This document shows positions 7,737 through 14,712 of a DNA stretch of 14,712 bases, piece after piece (the first letter of the stretch is position 1; every line of letters begins with the position of its first letter). The DNA lies in assembly GCA_031255975.1 (NCBI GenBank), contig JAIRRM010000037.1, positions 1 to 14,712 of the forward strand. Direction: 5' to 3'. This stretch comes from Propionibacteriaceae bacterium (GTDB taxonomy: Bacteria > Actinomycetota > Actinomycetes > Propionibacteriales > Propionibacteriaceae). Below the pieces are notes generated by a model. The model saw only the letters and a list, made by a program, of their open reading frames with translations, was not told the origin of the DNA and did not search any database. The position numbers and the translations under genes are program-made.

Positions 7737-8459
7737 TTACACAGTGACCGGCTTACGAGCCGTCACGACAGCCCACGGCAGATACAGCACCACCCATACC
7801 AGCACCAGCAGCAGCAGCAGCAGTGGAATGTAAAACGCCCCGGCGAACGCTTGAATCGGCTCCATCGGCGAACCGGGAGCCGCCTGAGCCAGGAACATCA
7901 AGTTGCTGCCGTAACGTTGATTGAGCACGTAACACAGCACCGAGTACGGGGCCAGCAACAACGCCACCTGCCAGAGCCTCCGCCAATCCGGGCGAAACTC
8001 GCGCGCGACCAGCAGCATGATCGGATAAAGCGCCAACAGCCCATGTCCGAAAAACTGCTGTAGCGAGAAGACGTTCAGCATGGGTCTGCCCGCCCAATCC
8101 GGAAAGACCACGGCGGCCACCGTACCCCAAATCGTCAGCGAGTACATGACCTCCCGCGCCAGCGTCATGGAGCGAAGGCAGTCGATGAATATGACATAAA
8201 CCCCCAGCGAACACAGTTGCAGCGGGATACGTTCTGGGCTGTAATCACCGGGGATGAGGTACGCGAGCTGCACCACCACATCCATGCCGATGAGCAACCA
8301 ACCGATGACAAGCCGCATCCGGTGCCGCCCGGTCTCCCCCAGGCGTACATACAACAGCGTTGGCGCTATGACGGTGCCACCGAGCACGATCACAAGGGCC
8401 GTGACATGGGCTGGGCCGAAAAGCGTGAAACCGACCCCGTCCGGGATGGGCTGCGTCAC
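7737..8459 (-). CDS. YwaF/TIGR02206-type integral membrane protein
   Basis: A 240-aa polytopic protein with about seven hydrophobic helices, resembling the YwaF (TIGR02206) family of unknown function. Typical features are FGPAH (residues 14-18) near the first helix, IPLQLCSLGVY (78-88), FGHG (137-140), the helix LLALYPIMLLVA (141-152), and NLMFLAQ (186-192) in the place of the family's NYxFL motif. The last helix contains a run of six leucines encoded by a (CTG)6 tract. The start is a GTG at 8459 with no strong ribosome site. It lies 36 nt after the GtrA-like gene and 5 nt before ftsB, so it belongs to the same transcript. No transport or enzyme role can be assigned from the sequence. Confidence 0.8.
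   Translation of the reverse strand: MTQPIPDGVGFTLFGPAHVTALVIVLGGTVIAPTLLYVRLGETGRHRMRLVIGWLLIGMDVVVQLAYLIPGDYSPERIPLQLCSLGVYVIFIDCLRSMTLAREVMYSLTIWGTVAAVVFPDWAGRPMLNVFSLQQFFGHGLLALYPIMLLVAREFRPDWRRLWQVALLLAPYSVLCYVLNQRYGSNLMFLAQAAPGSPMEPIQAFAGAFYIPLLLLLLVLVWVVLYLPWAVVTARKPVTV
7800..7823 (-). repeat. Short trinucleotide tract in the YwaF-type gene
   Basis: One CAG, a CAC, then six CAG units (7806-7823) read as CTG leucine codons on the coding strand and encode part of the last membrane helix. Length change would add or remove leucines without shifting the frame. Probably low complexity with no special role. Confidence 0.7.
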
Positions 8460-8495
8460 CCGTAACCAGAAGTAGTCGAACGTGGCCCCAGCCCC

Positions 8496-9149
8496 CTATC
8501 CACCGTCAACCGCCGCCGGTAGCTGATCGGCCCCAGCCGTACCAGCTTCGCTGGCAAGCGGGGCATCCGGAACCGGTCGGAAGATAACTCGGAAGATCGG
8601 GAAGAACACCCAGAACGACACTGCGGAGTTGATGAGCATGGTTATCACGTCGGCCGCCACCTCACCCTGGGCACCCCAGCCCCAGGTATCGATGAACAGC
8701 CCGTAGATCGGCGCCTTGTACCAACCTTGCAACGCGGCGGCCAAGATGGTGATGACAAGGTATGCGACGAGGTACCACAGTGCCGCCTTCGCCACCGATC
8801 CGTTTGAACGGAAAGTGATATTGCGCTGCGCGAAGAAGTTGATTACCTGGGCGATGAGCAGTGTGATCTCTACTGCTAGGAAATACGCCAAACCGCCGCC
8901 GCCCTCCGGCAACGCCCCGGCGGCGTAATCGAAGATGTAGTACGGCGAGCCGTCTACGTCGTGCCCCACTGGCCAGTGCTGGAACGACTGGTTAATCAAC
9001 GTGGTGTGCGCAAACAGCGCCTTCATCGCCGGCATCAACGCCAATTGCAGTAACGTCACACCGTTGGACACCATGAAAAACACTAAAAACTGCGCCAGAC
9101 CGGGGCGATTCTCCTTGAAACCGGCCCAGGCCGTCGCCAGTCGCTTCAC
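8496..9149 (-). CDS. GtrA-like small membrane protein
   Basis: A 217-aa protein with four predicted membrane segments (about 18-42, 88-106, 122-143 and 166-190), the usual GtrA fold. It has the family-like motif INFFAQRNITFRS (103-115) after the second helix, matching the NFxxxRxxxF pattern. GtrA proteins are thought to move or present polyprenyl-phosphate-linked sugars in O-antigen, arabinogalactan or teichoic acid glycosylation. A larger than usual extracytoplasmic loop (about 45-87) separates helices 1 and 2. The GTG start at 9149 overlaps the stop of the cytoplasmic GH3 gene as GTGA, so expression is translationally coupled. This ties the protein to glycoside metabolism. No glycosyltransferase is visible beside it in the window. 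Family assignment rests on topology and one motif. Confidence 0.72.
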   Translation of the reverse strand: MKRLATAWAGFKENRPGLAQFLVFFMVSNGVTLLQLALMPAMKALFAHTTLINQSFQHWPVGHDVDGSPYYIFDYAAGALPEGGGGLAYFLAVEITLLIAQVINFFAQRNITFRSNGSVAKAALWYLVAYLVITILAAALQGWYKAPIYGLFIDTWGWGAQGEVAADVITMLINSAVSFWVFFPIFRVIFRPVPDAPLASEAGTAGADQLPAAVDGG

Positions 9150-11614
9150 GACATTCGCCCCCTCGCCGCTGCGGCCAACTGGGCGGCGGTGCGCTTGTTC
9201 GCCCGTCTGTTGGCGAAGAACGCCCTACCGCTTGCCCATACGCCTGAGAAGAAGTGCCCGTTCAAGATGCGTAACAACCCGGCGACCGTTGCGGCGTCCA
9301 CCATGCCTCCGGTGAGTTTCGTCATCTGGCTGAACGGCAGGTTGAGTACGAACAACAGGTTCAGGTCGAGGCCGCCAGCGGCCTCTGCGCGGCGAATCCG
9401 CCACCGCAGCACCTGGTGGATCAGTCGAGCCGACCAGCCGGAGACCGAGCCGACGTCGCCGATGAGTGACTCCGGCGTTAGCTCTTTGACCGGCCCCGCG
9501 ACGGGAACGGCTCGCCCCAGCAGTCGGGCAAACTCGGCGTCGTCCACGTTGTGAACGGTGCCGGCGACGTAGTTCGGCAGCTCGGCAGGTGGCGGCTGAG
9601 CGGGCGCACCGGCTACGTTCACGATTTCCATCAGCCGAATGTCAACGCAACTCGCTCCGACTCGTATCTCGTAATCTCCCGCTTCCACCGTCCAACCGGC
9701 TGCGGCCACGTCGTAGTGACGGAACGCCGCCTCGCCCAGGTCGATGGTCACCGTGGCGCTTGCGCCAGCGGGCAGTTCGACACGGGCGAACCCCTTCAAT
9801 TCCTGTTCCGGACGGATCACCCCGGCACCTTGACGATGCACATATACCTGCACCACCTCGGCACCATCACGGCTCCCGGTGTTGCTGACTTGCAGCGTGA
9901 CCTGCGTCGCGGTGGCCGTAAGGTCGGTGTACTCGAAGGTGGTGTACGACAATCCGAACCCGAACGGGAACGCCACCGGCACCCCGGCGCTACCGTAGTA
10001 GCGGTAACCGACGTAAGGCCCCTCCCGGTAGCAGGCGGCGCGCGTGGTGGCGGGGAACCAGGCGGCGGTTGGGGTATCGGCCAGCGCTACCGGCATGGTT
10101 TCAGCGAGCCGCCCGGACGGGTTCACCCGCCCCGTCAGCACGTCGAGCAGCCCGCCCGCCCCGGCTTGCCCGCCAAGGAACGAGTGTACGAGCGCCTGGC
10201 AATGCTCCAGCCATGGAGTCTCGACCACCCCACCCAGACTGAGCGTCACCACGATACGCGGATTCACCGCGGCTATCGCCGTCAGCAACTCAATCTGGTT
10301 GGCGGGCAACGCCAAGGTGCTGCGATCTTGCCCCTCTGACTCATCGGATTCGGCCAACCCCAGGGTGAGCAGCACCACGTCTGCGGTTTTAGCCAACGCC
10401 ACTGCTTCAGCCAGCAGTGCGGCGTCCGGGTTGCCGTTGCGGCGGAAACCAGCGGCGTACCCGTGTTTGACCAACCCGGATTCGGCGAACAACTCCAGCA
10501 CGGTATCAACCTGGGTGGGGTTCACCGCCGAAGAACCACCGCCTTGGTAACGCGGCTGAGCGGCGAAGTCACCGATGACGGCGACCCGCGTGCCCGCGGC
10601 AAGCGGCAACAGTTCGTCCTCGTTCTTCAGCAGCACCGTGCCCTGCGCGGCGGCACGGCGGGCAAGCGCATGATGGGCCAAAACATCGGCACGAGGTAAT
10701 ACGTCGGTTTCACCGGCTACGGCACCAGAGCGCGGCTCCGTGGCGGCAGCGCGGATCAGCGCCACCAACTCGGCCACCCGGGCGTCCACGTCGGCCTCGC
10801 TCAGCCGTCCTTCCTGTACGGCGGTGACGATCTCACGCAGTGACGCATACCCGGCGGCTGGCATCTCCAGCGTGCCACCGGCGGCGACGGCTTTGACGAG
10901 ATCACAGGAGCCGCCCCAATCGGTGATGACGGCCCCGTCGAAGCCCCATTCGTCGCGCAACACCGTACGCAGCAGCCAGGGGTGTTCGCTGGTGTGGGTG
11001 CCGTTCAACAGGTTGTAGCTGGACATGATGGTGCGCGGATGCGCCTCGCGCACCACGATCTCAAACGCGCTCAGATACAACTCCCGCAGGGTGCGCTCGT
11101 CGATCACCGAATCGCTGTCCATACGGCGCAACTCCTGGGAGTTGGCGGCCAAGTGCTTGGGACAAGCCGCCACCCCCTGCGATTGGATGCCGCGCACATA
11201 TCCCGCGGCGAGTTTGCCGGAGAGCAGCGGGTCTTCCGAGAAGTACTCGAAGTTACGCCCGCCCAAGGGGCTCCGTTTTATGTTCAAGCCGGGGCCGAGG
11301 ATGACGTCCACGGCTTGCGCGTTCGCCTCGGCTCCGATGGCGGCCCCGATCTCGTACGCCAACTCCGGGTTCCAACTGTTCGCCACACTCGCTTCAGCCG
11401 GAAAGCAGGTGGCGGGCAATGACGGGTTCAACCCGAGTTGGTCTCCCGCCCCCGCCTGACGCCGTACCCCGTGCGGCCCGTCCGCCATCCAAAGCGAACG
11501 TAACCCGACGTGTGGGAAACCATGGGTCTCCCAGACCGTTTTGCCGATTAGCAACGCGGCCTTTTCGATCAGGGACAGGGCGGGAGCATTCGCCGTTACT
11601 GAAACGTCGGCCAT
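9146..11614 (-). CDS. Glycoside hydrolase family 3, cytoplasmic (beta-glucosidase-like)
   Basis: An 822-aa retaining GH3 enzyme in the usual domain order, acting on beta-linked sugars; specificity unknown. The TIM barrel (about 1-290) contains DGPHGVR (45-51), NIKRSPLGGRNFEYFSEDP (111-129), the substrate-binding K153-H154, and the nucleophile D232 in VITDWGG. The alpha/beta sandwich (about 310-550) has LLKNEDELLPL (328-338) and the probable acid/base E427 in ESEGQDR. A fibronectin-III-like domain (about 560-660) follows. A C-terminal extension of about 145 residues (678-822) is not part of the basic GH3 plan. No signal peptide or membrane helix is seen, so it works in the cytoplasm. The ATG at 11614 is fixed by a perfect AAGGAGG five bases upstream; a GTG at 11644 lies inside an inverted repeat and is unlikely. 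Confidence 0.94.
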   Translation of the reverse strand: MADVSVTANAPALSLIEKAALLIGKTVWETHGFPHVGLRSLWMADGPHGVRRQAGAGDQLGLNPSLPATCFPAEASVANSWNPELAYEIGAAIGAEANAQAVDVILGPGLNIKRSPLGGRNFEYFSEDPLLSGKLAAGYVRGIQSQGVAACPKHLAANSQELRRMDSDSVIDERTLRELYLSAFEIVVREAHPRTIMSSYNLLNGTHTSEHPWLLRTVLRDEWGFDGAVITDWGGSCDLVKAVAAGGTLEMPAAGYASLREIVTAVQEGRLSEADVDARVAELVALIRAAATEPRSGAVAGETDVLPRADVLAHHALARRAAAQGTVLLKNEDELLPLAAGTRVAVIGDFAAQPRYQGGGSSAVNPTQVDTVLELFAESGLVKHGYAAGFRRNGNPDAALLAEAVALAKTADVVLLTLGLAESDESEGQDRSTLALPANQIELLTAIAAVNPRIVVTLSLGGVVETPWLEHCQALVHSFLGGQAGAGGLLDVLTGRVNPSGRLAETMPVALADTPTAAWFPATTRAACYREGPYVGYRYYGSAGVPVAFPFGFGLSYTTFEYTDLTATATQVTLQVSNTGSRDGAEVVQVYVHRQGAGVIRPEQELKGFARVELPAGASATVTIDLGEAAFRHYDVAAAGWTVEAGDYEIRVGASCVDIRLMEIVNVAGAPAQPPPAELPNYVAGTVHNVDDAEFARLLGRAVPVAGPVKELTPESLIGDVGSVSGWSARLIHQVLRWRIRRAEAAGGLDLNLLFVLNLPFSQMTKLTGGMVDAATVAGLLRILNGHFFSGVWASGRAFFANRRANKRTAAQLAAAARGRMS

Positions 11615-11619
11615 CTCGG

Positions 11620-11626
11620 CCTCCTT
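11620..11626 (-). promoter_or_regulatory. Strong Shine-Dalgarno fixing the start of the cytoplasmic GH3 gene
   Basis: Read on the minus strand the site is AAGGAGG, five bases from the ATG at 11614. It is among the strongest ribosome sites in the window. The base of the upstream inverted repeat ends only three bases away, so folding of that stem could affect ribosome access. Confidence 0.85.
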
Positions 11627-11629
11627 GTG

Positions 11630-11700
11630 CTCGGGGTGTGACACCGGGGGTCCTCACGCCACGCCACAGCGCGGCTCCAAAGCCCCGGTGTCACACCGAG
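11630..11700 (-). promoter_or_regulatory. Long inverted repeat with two 11-bp palindromes between the GH3 genes
   Basis: The arms 11630-11649 and 11683-11700 are complementary over 18 positions with a 2-nt bulge, around a 33-nt loop. Each arm contains a palindrome GGTGT-N-ACACC, at 11635-11645 and 11687-11697. Their centres are 52 bp apart, five turns of DNA. It could be a pair of operator sites for a repressor of the second GH3, an RNA stem that insulates or stabilises one half of the transcript, or a Rho-independent-like stem. No T-run follows it. The stem starts 7 nt after the stop of the upstream GH3 gene. Confidence 0.75.
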
Positions 11701-11707
11701 TGAGAGA

Positions 11708-14629
11708 TCACTCCGCGACGGCGTCCGTCGGCTCGTCGGCAGTGTCCGTCTTTCTACCCTGACGCAACAACCTGCTGGTCGTCAAGCCCACCAGCGCCAG
11801 TGCCGCGCCGCCCAACAGCACGTCCACCCCGTACAGCGCCCAGCGCCACAGCGGGGTTATCTGCTCGATACGCGCCCCGGCGGAGATACCGTTCATCGCG
11901 TTGCTGTGTACCACGGCATAGGCCACGTTGTGCGCGGCACGACGGATACCCGCTTGCACGGTTGGCGTCATGTCGGCATCATCCAGCTGCCACAGTGAGG
12001 CGTCGGTGTTGAGCCACAGGTCGGTACCGGCGGCCAACCCCATCCGGTAGTCCTCGTACGAGAACACCGAGAACGAAGCCTGGTCGGTGATTACCACACC
12101 CGTGAAGCCCCACTCGTCGCGTAATGTCTCGGTCATCAGCCCCGCGTGAGCCCCCACCCACAGGGTGCCGATGCGGTTCATGGCCGCCATCATTCCGATT
12201 GCCCCGCCGTCGCGCACGCTCAACTCGAACGGCTTCAGGTAGATCTCGCGCAAAGACTGTTCATTGGCCATCATCGCGCCGCCCATACGGTTGGTCTCCT
12301 GGTCGTTTACCGCAAAGTGCTTCACGAACGGGATGACACCCTTCGATTGCGCGCCGCGCACCAGCGCCGCACCCATTCGTCCGGAGATCACGCCGTCTTC
12401 GGAGAAATACTCGAAGTTACGGCCACTGTACGGGCTGCGATGGATGTTCATGGACGGGGCGTACCATCCGGCGACTCCGAGATAGATCGAATCCTCGCCG
12501 ATTGCCTTGCCCATCTCTTCAGCCAACGCATCATTCCAGGTTGCCGCCAGCACGGAAGCCGGTGGGTAACCCATCCCGGAACTGCCGCCGACCAGGGTGC
12601 CGGAGATGCCCGCAGGGCCGTCTTTATCGACGGTGGCCGGCAGGCTGATCGATTCGACGCCCAGGGTCGCATAGCCGCCAACACGCACCAACTGCTCAAG
12701 TTCATCAAGACTGGCCTGATCGAGCAGGGTATCCCACAACGGATCGTCCCATTCGATTTCGCGCAGCATCGCCGCGGTGAGAGTGCCGAGTTCAGGATCG
12801 GTGGTGTCATACTTCGGCACTTCGGCCGCTGGATCGGTGGGGACGCTGAGTTCAAGTGCCCGCACGAAATCGGCAGGAGCCGTCCAGACGCCATCCGCGT
12901 ACGTCTTTGGCCAGGTGCCTGCCCAGTCGGAACGGCTGAGGTACTTAAACGATGCATCCCACGTCTTCATATCCGCACTGGTGAACTGATTGCTGATCGT
13001 CTCGCCGGTAGCCTCGGAGACCGCGTAGGTTTCGGTATCCAGGCTGGTGCGCGTGATCTGATGCGCCTTGGCGGGGTCGCCCGCGGCGTCCATGCCATCG
13101 GCGGTGGTGAAACCTTTGGTGGCCAGAATGTTGTTCAGCGCGTCGTGAGCGTTGTCACCGACTGCCAAGAAATAGTCGCCCGGCTCGACGATGTAGCTGC
13201 CGTAGCCGTAGCTGTCCCAGACCTTCAGATACTCCTTGGGCACGCTGACGGTGACATTCTGACTGCCGCCCGCGGCGATGAGGTCGGTCTTGGTGTAGCC
13301 GACCAGTTCGACGGCGGGTTTCTCGATGCCGTTGACTTTGTCATAGTCGGTGTACGGGCGCTGTAGGTAAACCTGCACGATGTCTTTGCCCGCTGTATCT
13401 CCCGTGTTGGCGACGGTGATCTTCACCTCGTATGTGTCATCCGTCTCGCTCACCGCGAAACCGCTCCAAGTGAACTCGGTGTACGAAAGGCCGTAGCCGA
13501 ACGGGTACTGCACCGTCTTGGCGTAGTCGTAACTGCCCACCCCGGTGGTGCCGAGCACCGCGTCCTCATAGCGGGTCTCGTAATAGCGATAACCGACGTA
13601 AACGCCCTCGGCGTACACCAGGTAGGTGTTGCCCCACATGATCTCGGAGTTGGCGATCTGGTAGGAGCCGAAGTTTGCCATCGCCGGGGAACTCATCACG
13701 TCATACGCATAGGTGTCAACCACGGCACCGGATGGATTGACCGTGCCAACCAGCATCTCGCCGACGGCTGTCGCACCGGTCTGCCCGAACGCGCCGATCC
13801 ACACCACGGCGTCGATGTCGTAGCTGTCGAGCACACCCAACTCAATCGTGTTGTCGGTGTTGAGCATCACGATCACCGTATCGAAGTGCTCGGTGGCGAG
13901 CGCCAGCATGTCGCGTTCTTCGTTGTCGATCTGTAGGTAGCCGAAACCGGCGTCGGTCGGGGTGAACGTCAGATCTGCGGTCTCGCCGCCAGCCCGTCCG
14001 ATAACGACAATCGCCGCATCCGCGTAATCGGCGAAGCTGGCGATCACGTCGGCGGTGTAAGTACTACGCGGCACCTCGTTCACGGTGTATTCACCCTGGC
14101 CGTAAACGTCCTTCGTCGTCTTGCGGTACGCCGCGCCCGGGCCGGTCTCGTAGAAACTCCACAGCGTCGGATTAACCTGCAATCCGGCGTCGGCCAACCC
14201 CTGCCCCAGAGTCACCACGTTGCTGGTGCTGATGGAGCCGGCACCGCTACCGCCGTACACCGGATCGACCGAATCCTGCCCGAACACGCTGATACGTGCC
14301 CCTGCGGCCAACGGCAGCGCGCCGTTGTTTTCCAGCAGAGTGATACCTTCGCGCTCGATGTCGGTGGCCACCTTAGTCAGATGCGCCTGGCGACTCGCCT
14401 CGTCGGTGAAGTCACTCTTGTAATAGTCGGACGGAGTGCTGTCGTCCGGGATGATGCGCTGCGTCGCTTGATCGAAGAACACTGAGATCAAGCCGGAGTA
14501 ACGGTTGGCATAGATGTTGGCGACGACAAGCGCCACCACGATGGCTACCGCTCCTACATAACGTACGATGGCCGCTACCGTGCCAAGCGGGCGCCGCTCC
14601 TGCGCCTTACTAGTTGTGGATGAACTCAT
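11708..14629 (-). CDS. Membrane-anchored GH3 glycosidase with inverted domain order
   Basis: A 973-aa GH3 enzyme whose two catalytic domains are swapped relative to the usual order, an arrangement known from some rumen bacterial beta-glucosidases. After a basic cytoplasmic tail and a membrane helix (about 18-39) comes the alpha/beta-sandwich domain (about 75-330), with ITLLENNGALPL (96-107) and a probable acid/base E216 in GRAGGETADL. A fibronectin-III-like domain (about 376-490) follows the hallmark YPFGYGLSYTEF. The TIM barrel is last (about 600-905), with DGPAGI (670-675), NIHRSPYSGRNFEYFSED (728-745), K770-H771 and nucleophile D849 in VITDQAS. A second helix (about 931-952) and a basic tail end the protein. 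Both ends should be inside and the enzyme outside. The ATG at 14629 has AGGGGA six bases upstream. It is the first visible gene of the operon. Confidence 0.93.
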   Translation of the reverse strand: MSSSTTSKAQERRPLGTVAAIVRYVGAVAIVVALVVANIYANRYSGLISVFFDQATQRIIPDDSTPSDYYKSDFTDEASRQAHLTKVATDIEREGITLLENNGALPLAAGARISVFGQDSVDPVYGGSGAGSISTSNVVTLGQGLADAGLQVNPTLWSFYETGPGAAYRKTTKDVYGQGEYTVNEVPRSTYTADVIASFADYADAAIVVIGRAGGETADLTFTPTDAGFGYLQIDNEERDMLALATEHFDTVIVMLNTDNTIELGVLDSYDIDAVVWIGAFGQTGATAVGEMLVGTVNPSGAVVDTYAYDVMSSPAMANFGSYQIANSEIMWGNTYLVYAEGVYVGYRYYETRYEDAVLGTTGVGSYDYAKTVQYPFGYGLSYTEFTWSGFAVSETDDTYEVKITVANTGDTAGKDIVQVYLQRPYTDYDKVNGIEKPAVELVGYTKTDLIAAGGSQNVTVSVPKEYLKVWDSYGYGSYIVEPGDYFLAVGDNAHDALNNILATKGFTTADGMDAAGDPAKAHQITRTSLDTETYAVSEATGETISNQFTSADMKTWDASFKYLSRSDWAGTWPKTYADGVWTAPADFVRALELSVPTDPAAEVPKYDTTDPELGTLTAAMLREIEWDDPLWDTLLDQASLDELEQLVRVGGYATLGVESISLPATVDKDGPAGISGTLVGGSSGMGYPPASVLAATWNDALAEEMGKAIGEDSIYLGVAGWYAPSMNIHRSPYSGRNFEYFSEDGVISGRMGAALVRGAQSKGVIPFVKHFAVNDQETNRMGGAMMANEQSLREIYLKPFELSVRDGGAIGMMAAMNRIGTLWVGAHAGLMTETLRDEWGFTGVVITDQASFSVFSYEDYRMGLAAGTDLWLNTDASLWQLDDADMTPTVQAGIRRAAHNVAYAVVHSNAMNGISAGARIEQITPLWRWALYGVDVLLGGAALALVGLTTSRLLRQGRKTDTADEPTDAVAE

Positions 14630-14690
14630 AGTGAATCCCCTACCTGCTTGTTGAAGCCCGCTCCCGACTGCCCTGCCGCGTCGCGGAACT

Positions 14691-14696
14691 GTTATA
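14691..14696 (-). promoter_or_regulatory. Possible -10 box of the glycosidase operon
   Basis: Read on the minus strand the hexamer is TATAAC, five of six matches to TATAAT, 61 nt upstream of the GH3 start. Its -35 box would fall just beyond the right edge, so it cannot be tested here. The 83 nt between the start codon and the edge show no other gene. Confidence 0.35.
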
Positions 14697-14712
14697 CGCC
14701 CACGCTAAATCG

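Noticed and set aside
7800..7823. CAG tract as a phase-variation switch
   Set aside because: The unit is three bases, so slippage keeps the frame and only changes the number of leucines in a membrane helix.
11630..11700. Inverted repeat as a classical intrinsic terminator
   Set aside because: The stem is GC-rich but no T-run follows on the minus strand, and a strong ribosome site comes immediately after it.
12146..13366. Long plus-strand open frame of 406 codons inside the inverted GH3 gene
   Set aside because: It lies fully antisense to a clearly conserved enzyme. Its product is rich in Arg, His and Gly with no recognisable domain, as expected from the complement of GC-rich codons.

Overview
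High-GC DNA from an actinobacterium (Actinomycetota). Three things point there: the DUF501-ppx gene pair followed by a tRNA, an FtsB/DivIC protein with a long hydrophilic N-terminus, and GC-rich third codon positions with many GTG starts. I could not settle the family. The window reads as mostly chromosomal core genes plus a glycoside-hydrolase operon. I see no IS element, CRISPR array or phage gene.

Left block, minus strand (1-2957): a CPBP-type membrane protease gene, a gap with nested direct repeats, then asd (aspartate-semialdehyde dehydrogenase) and proC (pyrroline-5-carboxylate reductase) 17 nt apart. The first 32 nt of another gene follow, behind a strong Shine-Dalgarno inside the end of proC. 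A 355-nt divergent gap (2958-3312) separates this from the plus-strand block (3313-5528): a VOC/glyoxalase-like protein, the DUF501 protein, a Ppx/GppA phosphatase, and a 74-nt tRNA with anticodon UAA. This tRNA has a 5-nt variable loop, whereas normal bacterial tRNA-Leu carries a long variable arm. Its likely promoter lies in the last codons of ppx and coincides with three clustered TTA codons.

From 5647 to the right edge every gene is on the minus strand. A stand-alone AAA ATPase/DUF4143 gene (5647-6963) has its own AT-rich upstream region. To its right is a five-gene run, read from 14629 down to 7099: a membrane-anchored GH3 glycosidase with inverted domain order, a cytoplasmic GH3 glycosidase, a GtrA-like membrane protein, a YwaF/TIGR02206-type membrane protein, and an FtsB/DivIC septum protein. 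The last four are tightly packed, one junction being a GTGA overlap. Between the two GH3 genes lies a long imperfect inverted repeat whose arms each hold an 11-bp palindrome, centred 52 bp apart and ending next to the second GH3's Shine-Dalgarno.

As inference, the run looks like an envelope or surface-glycan module: one GH3 acts outside, one inside, and a GtrA-type protein may handle a polyprenyl-linked sugar. Simple beta-glucoside use is the alternative. The three observations most worth a second look are the class-I UAA tRNA with its overlapping promoter, the inverted repeat between the GH3 genes, and the GH3-GH3-GtrA-YwaF-FtsB arrangement.
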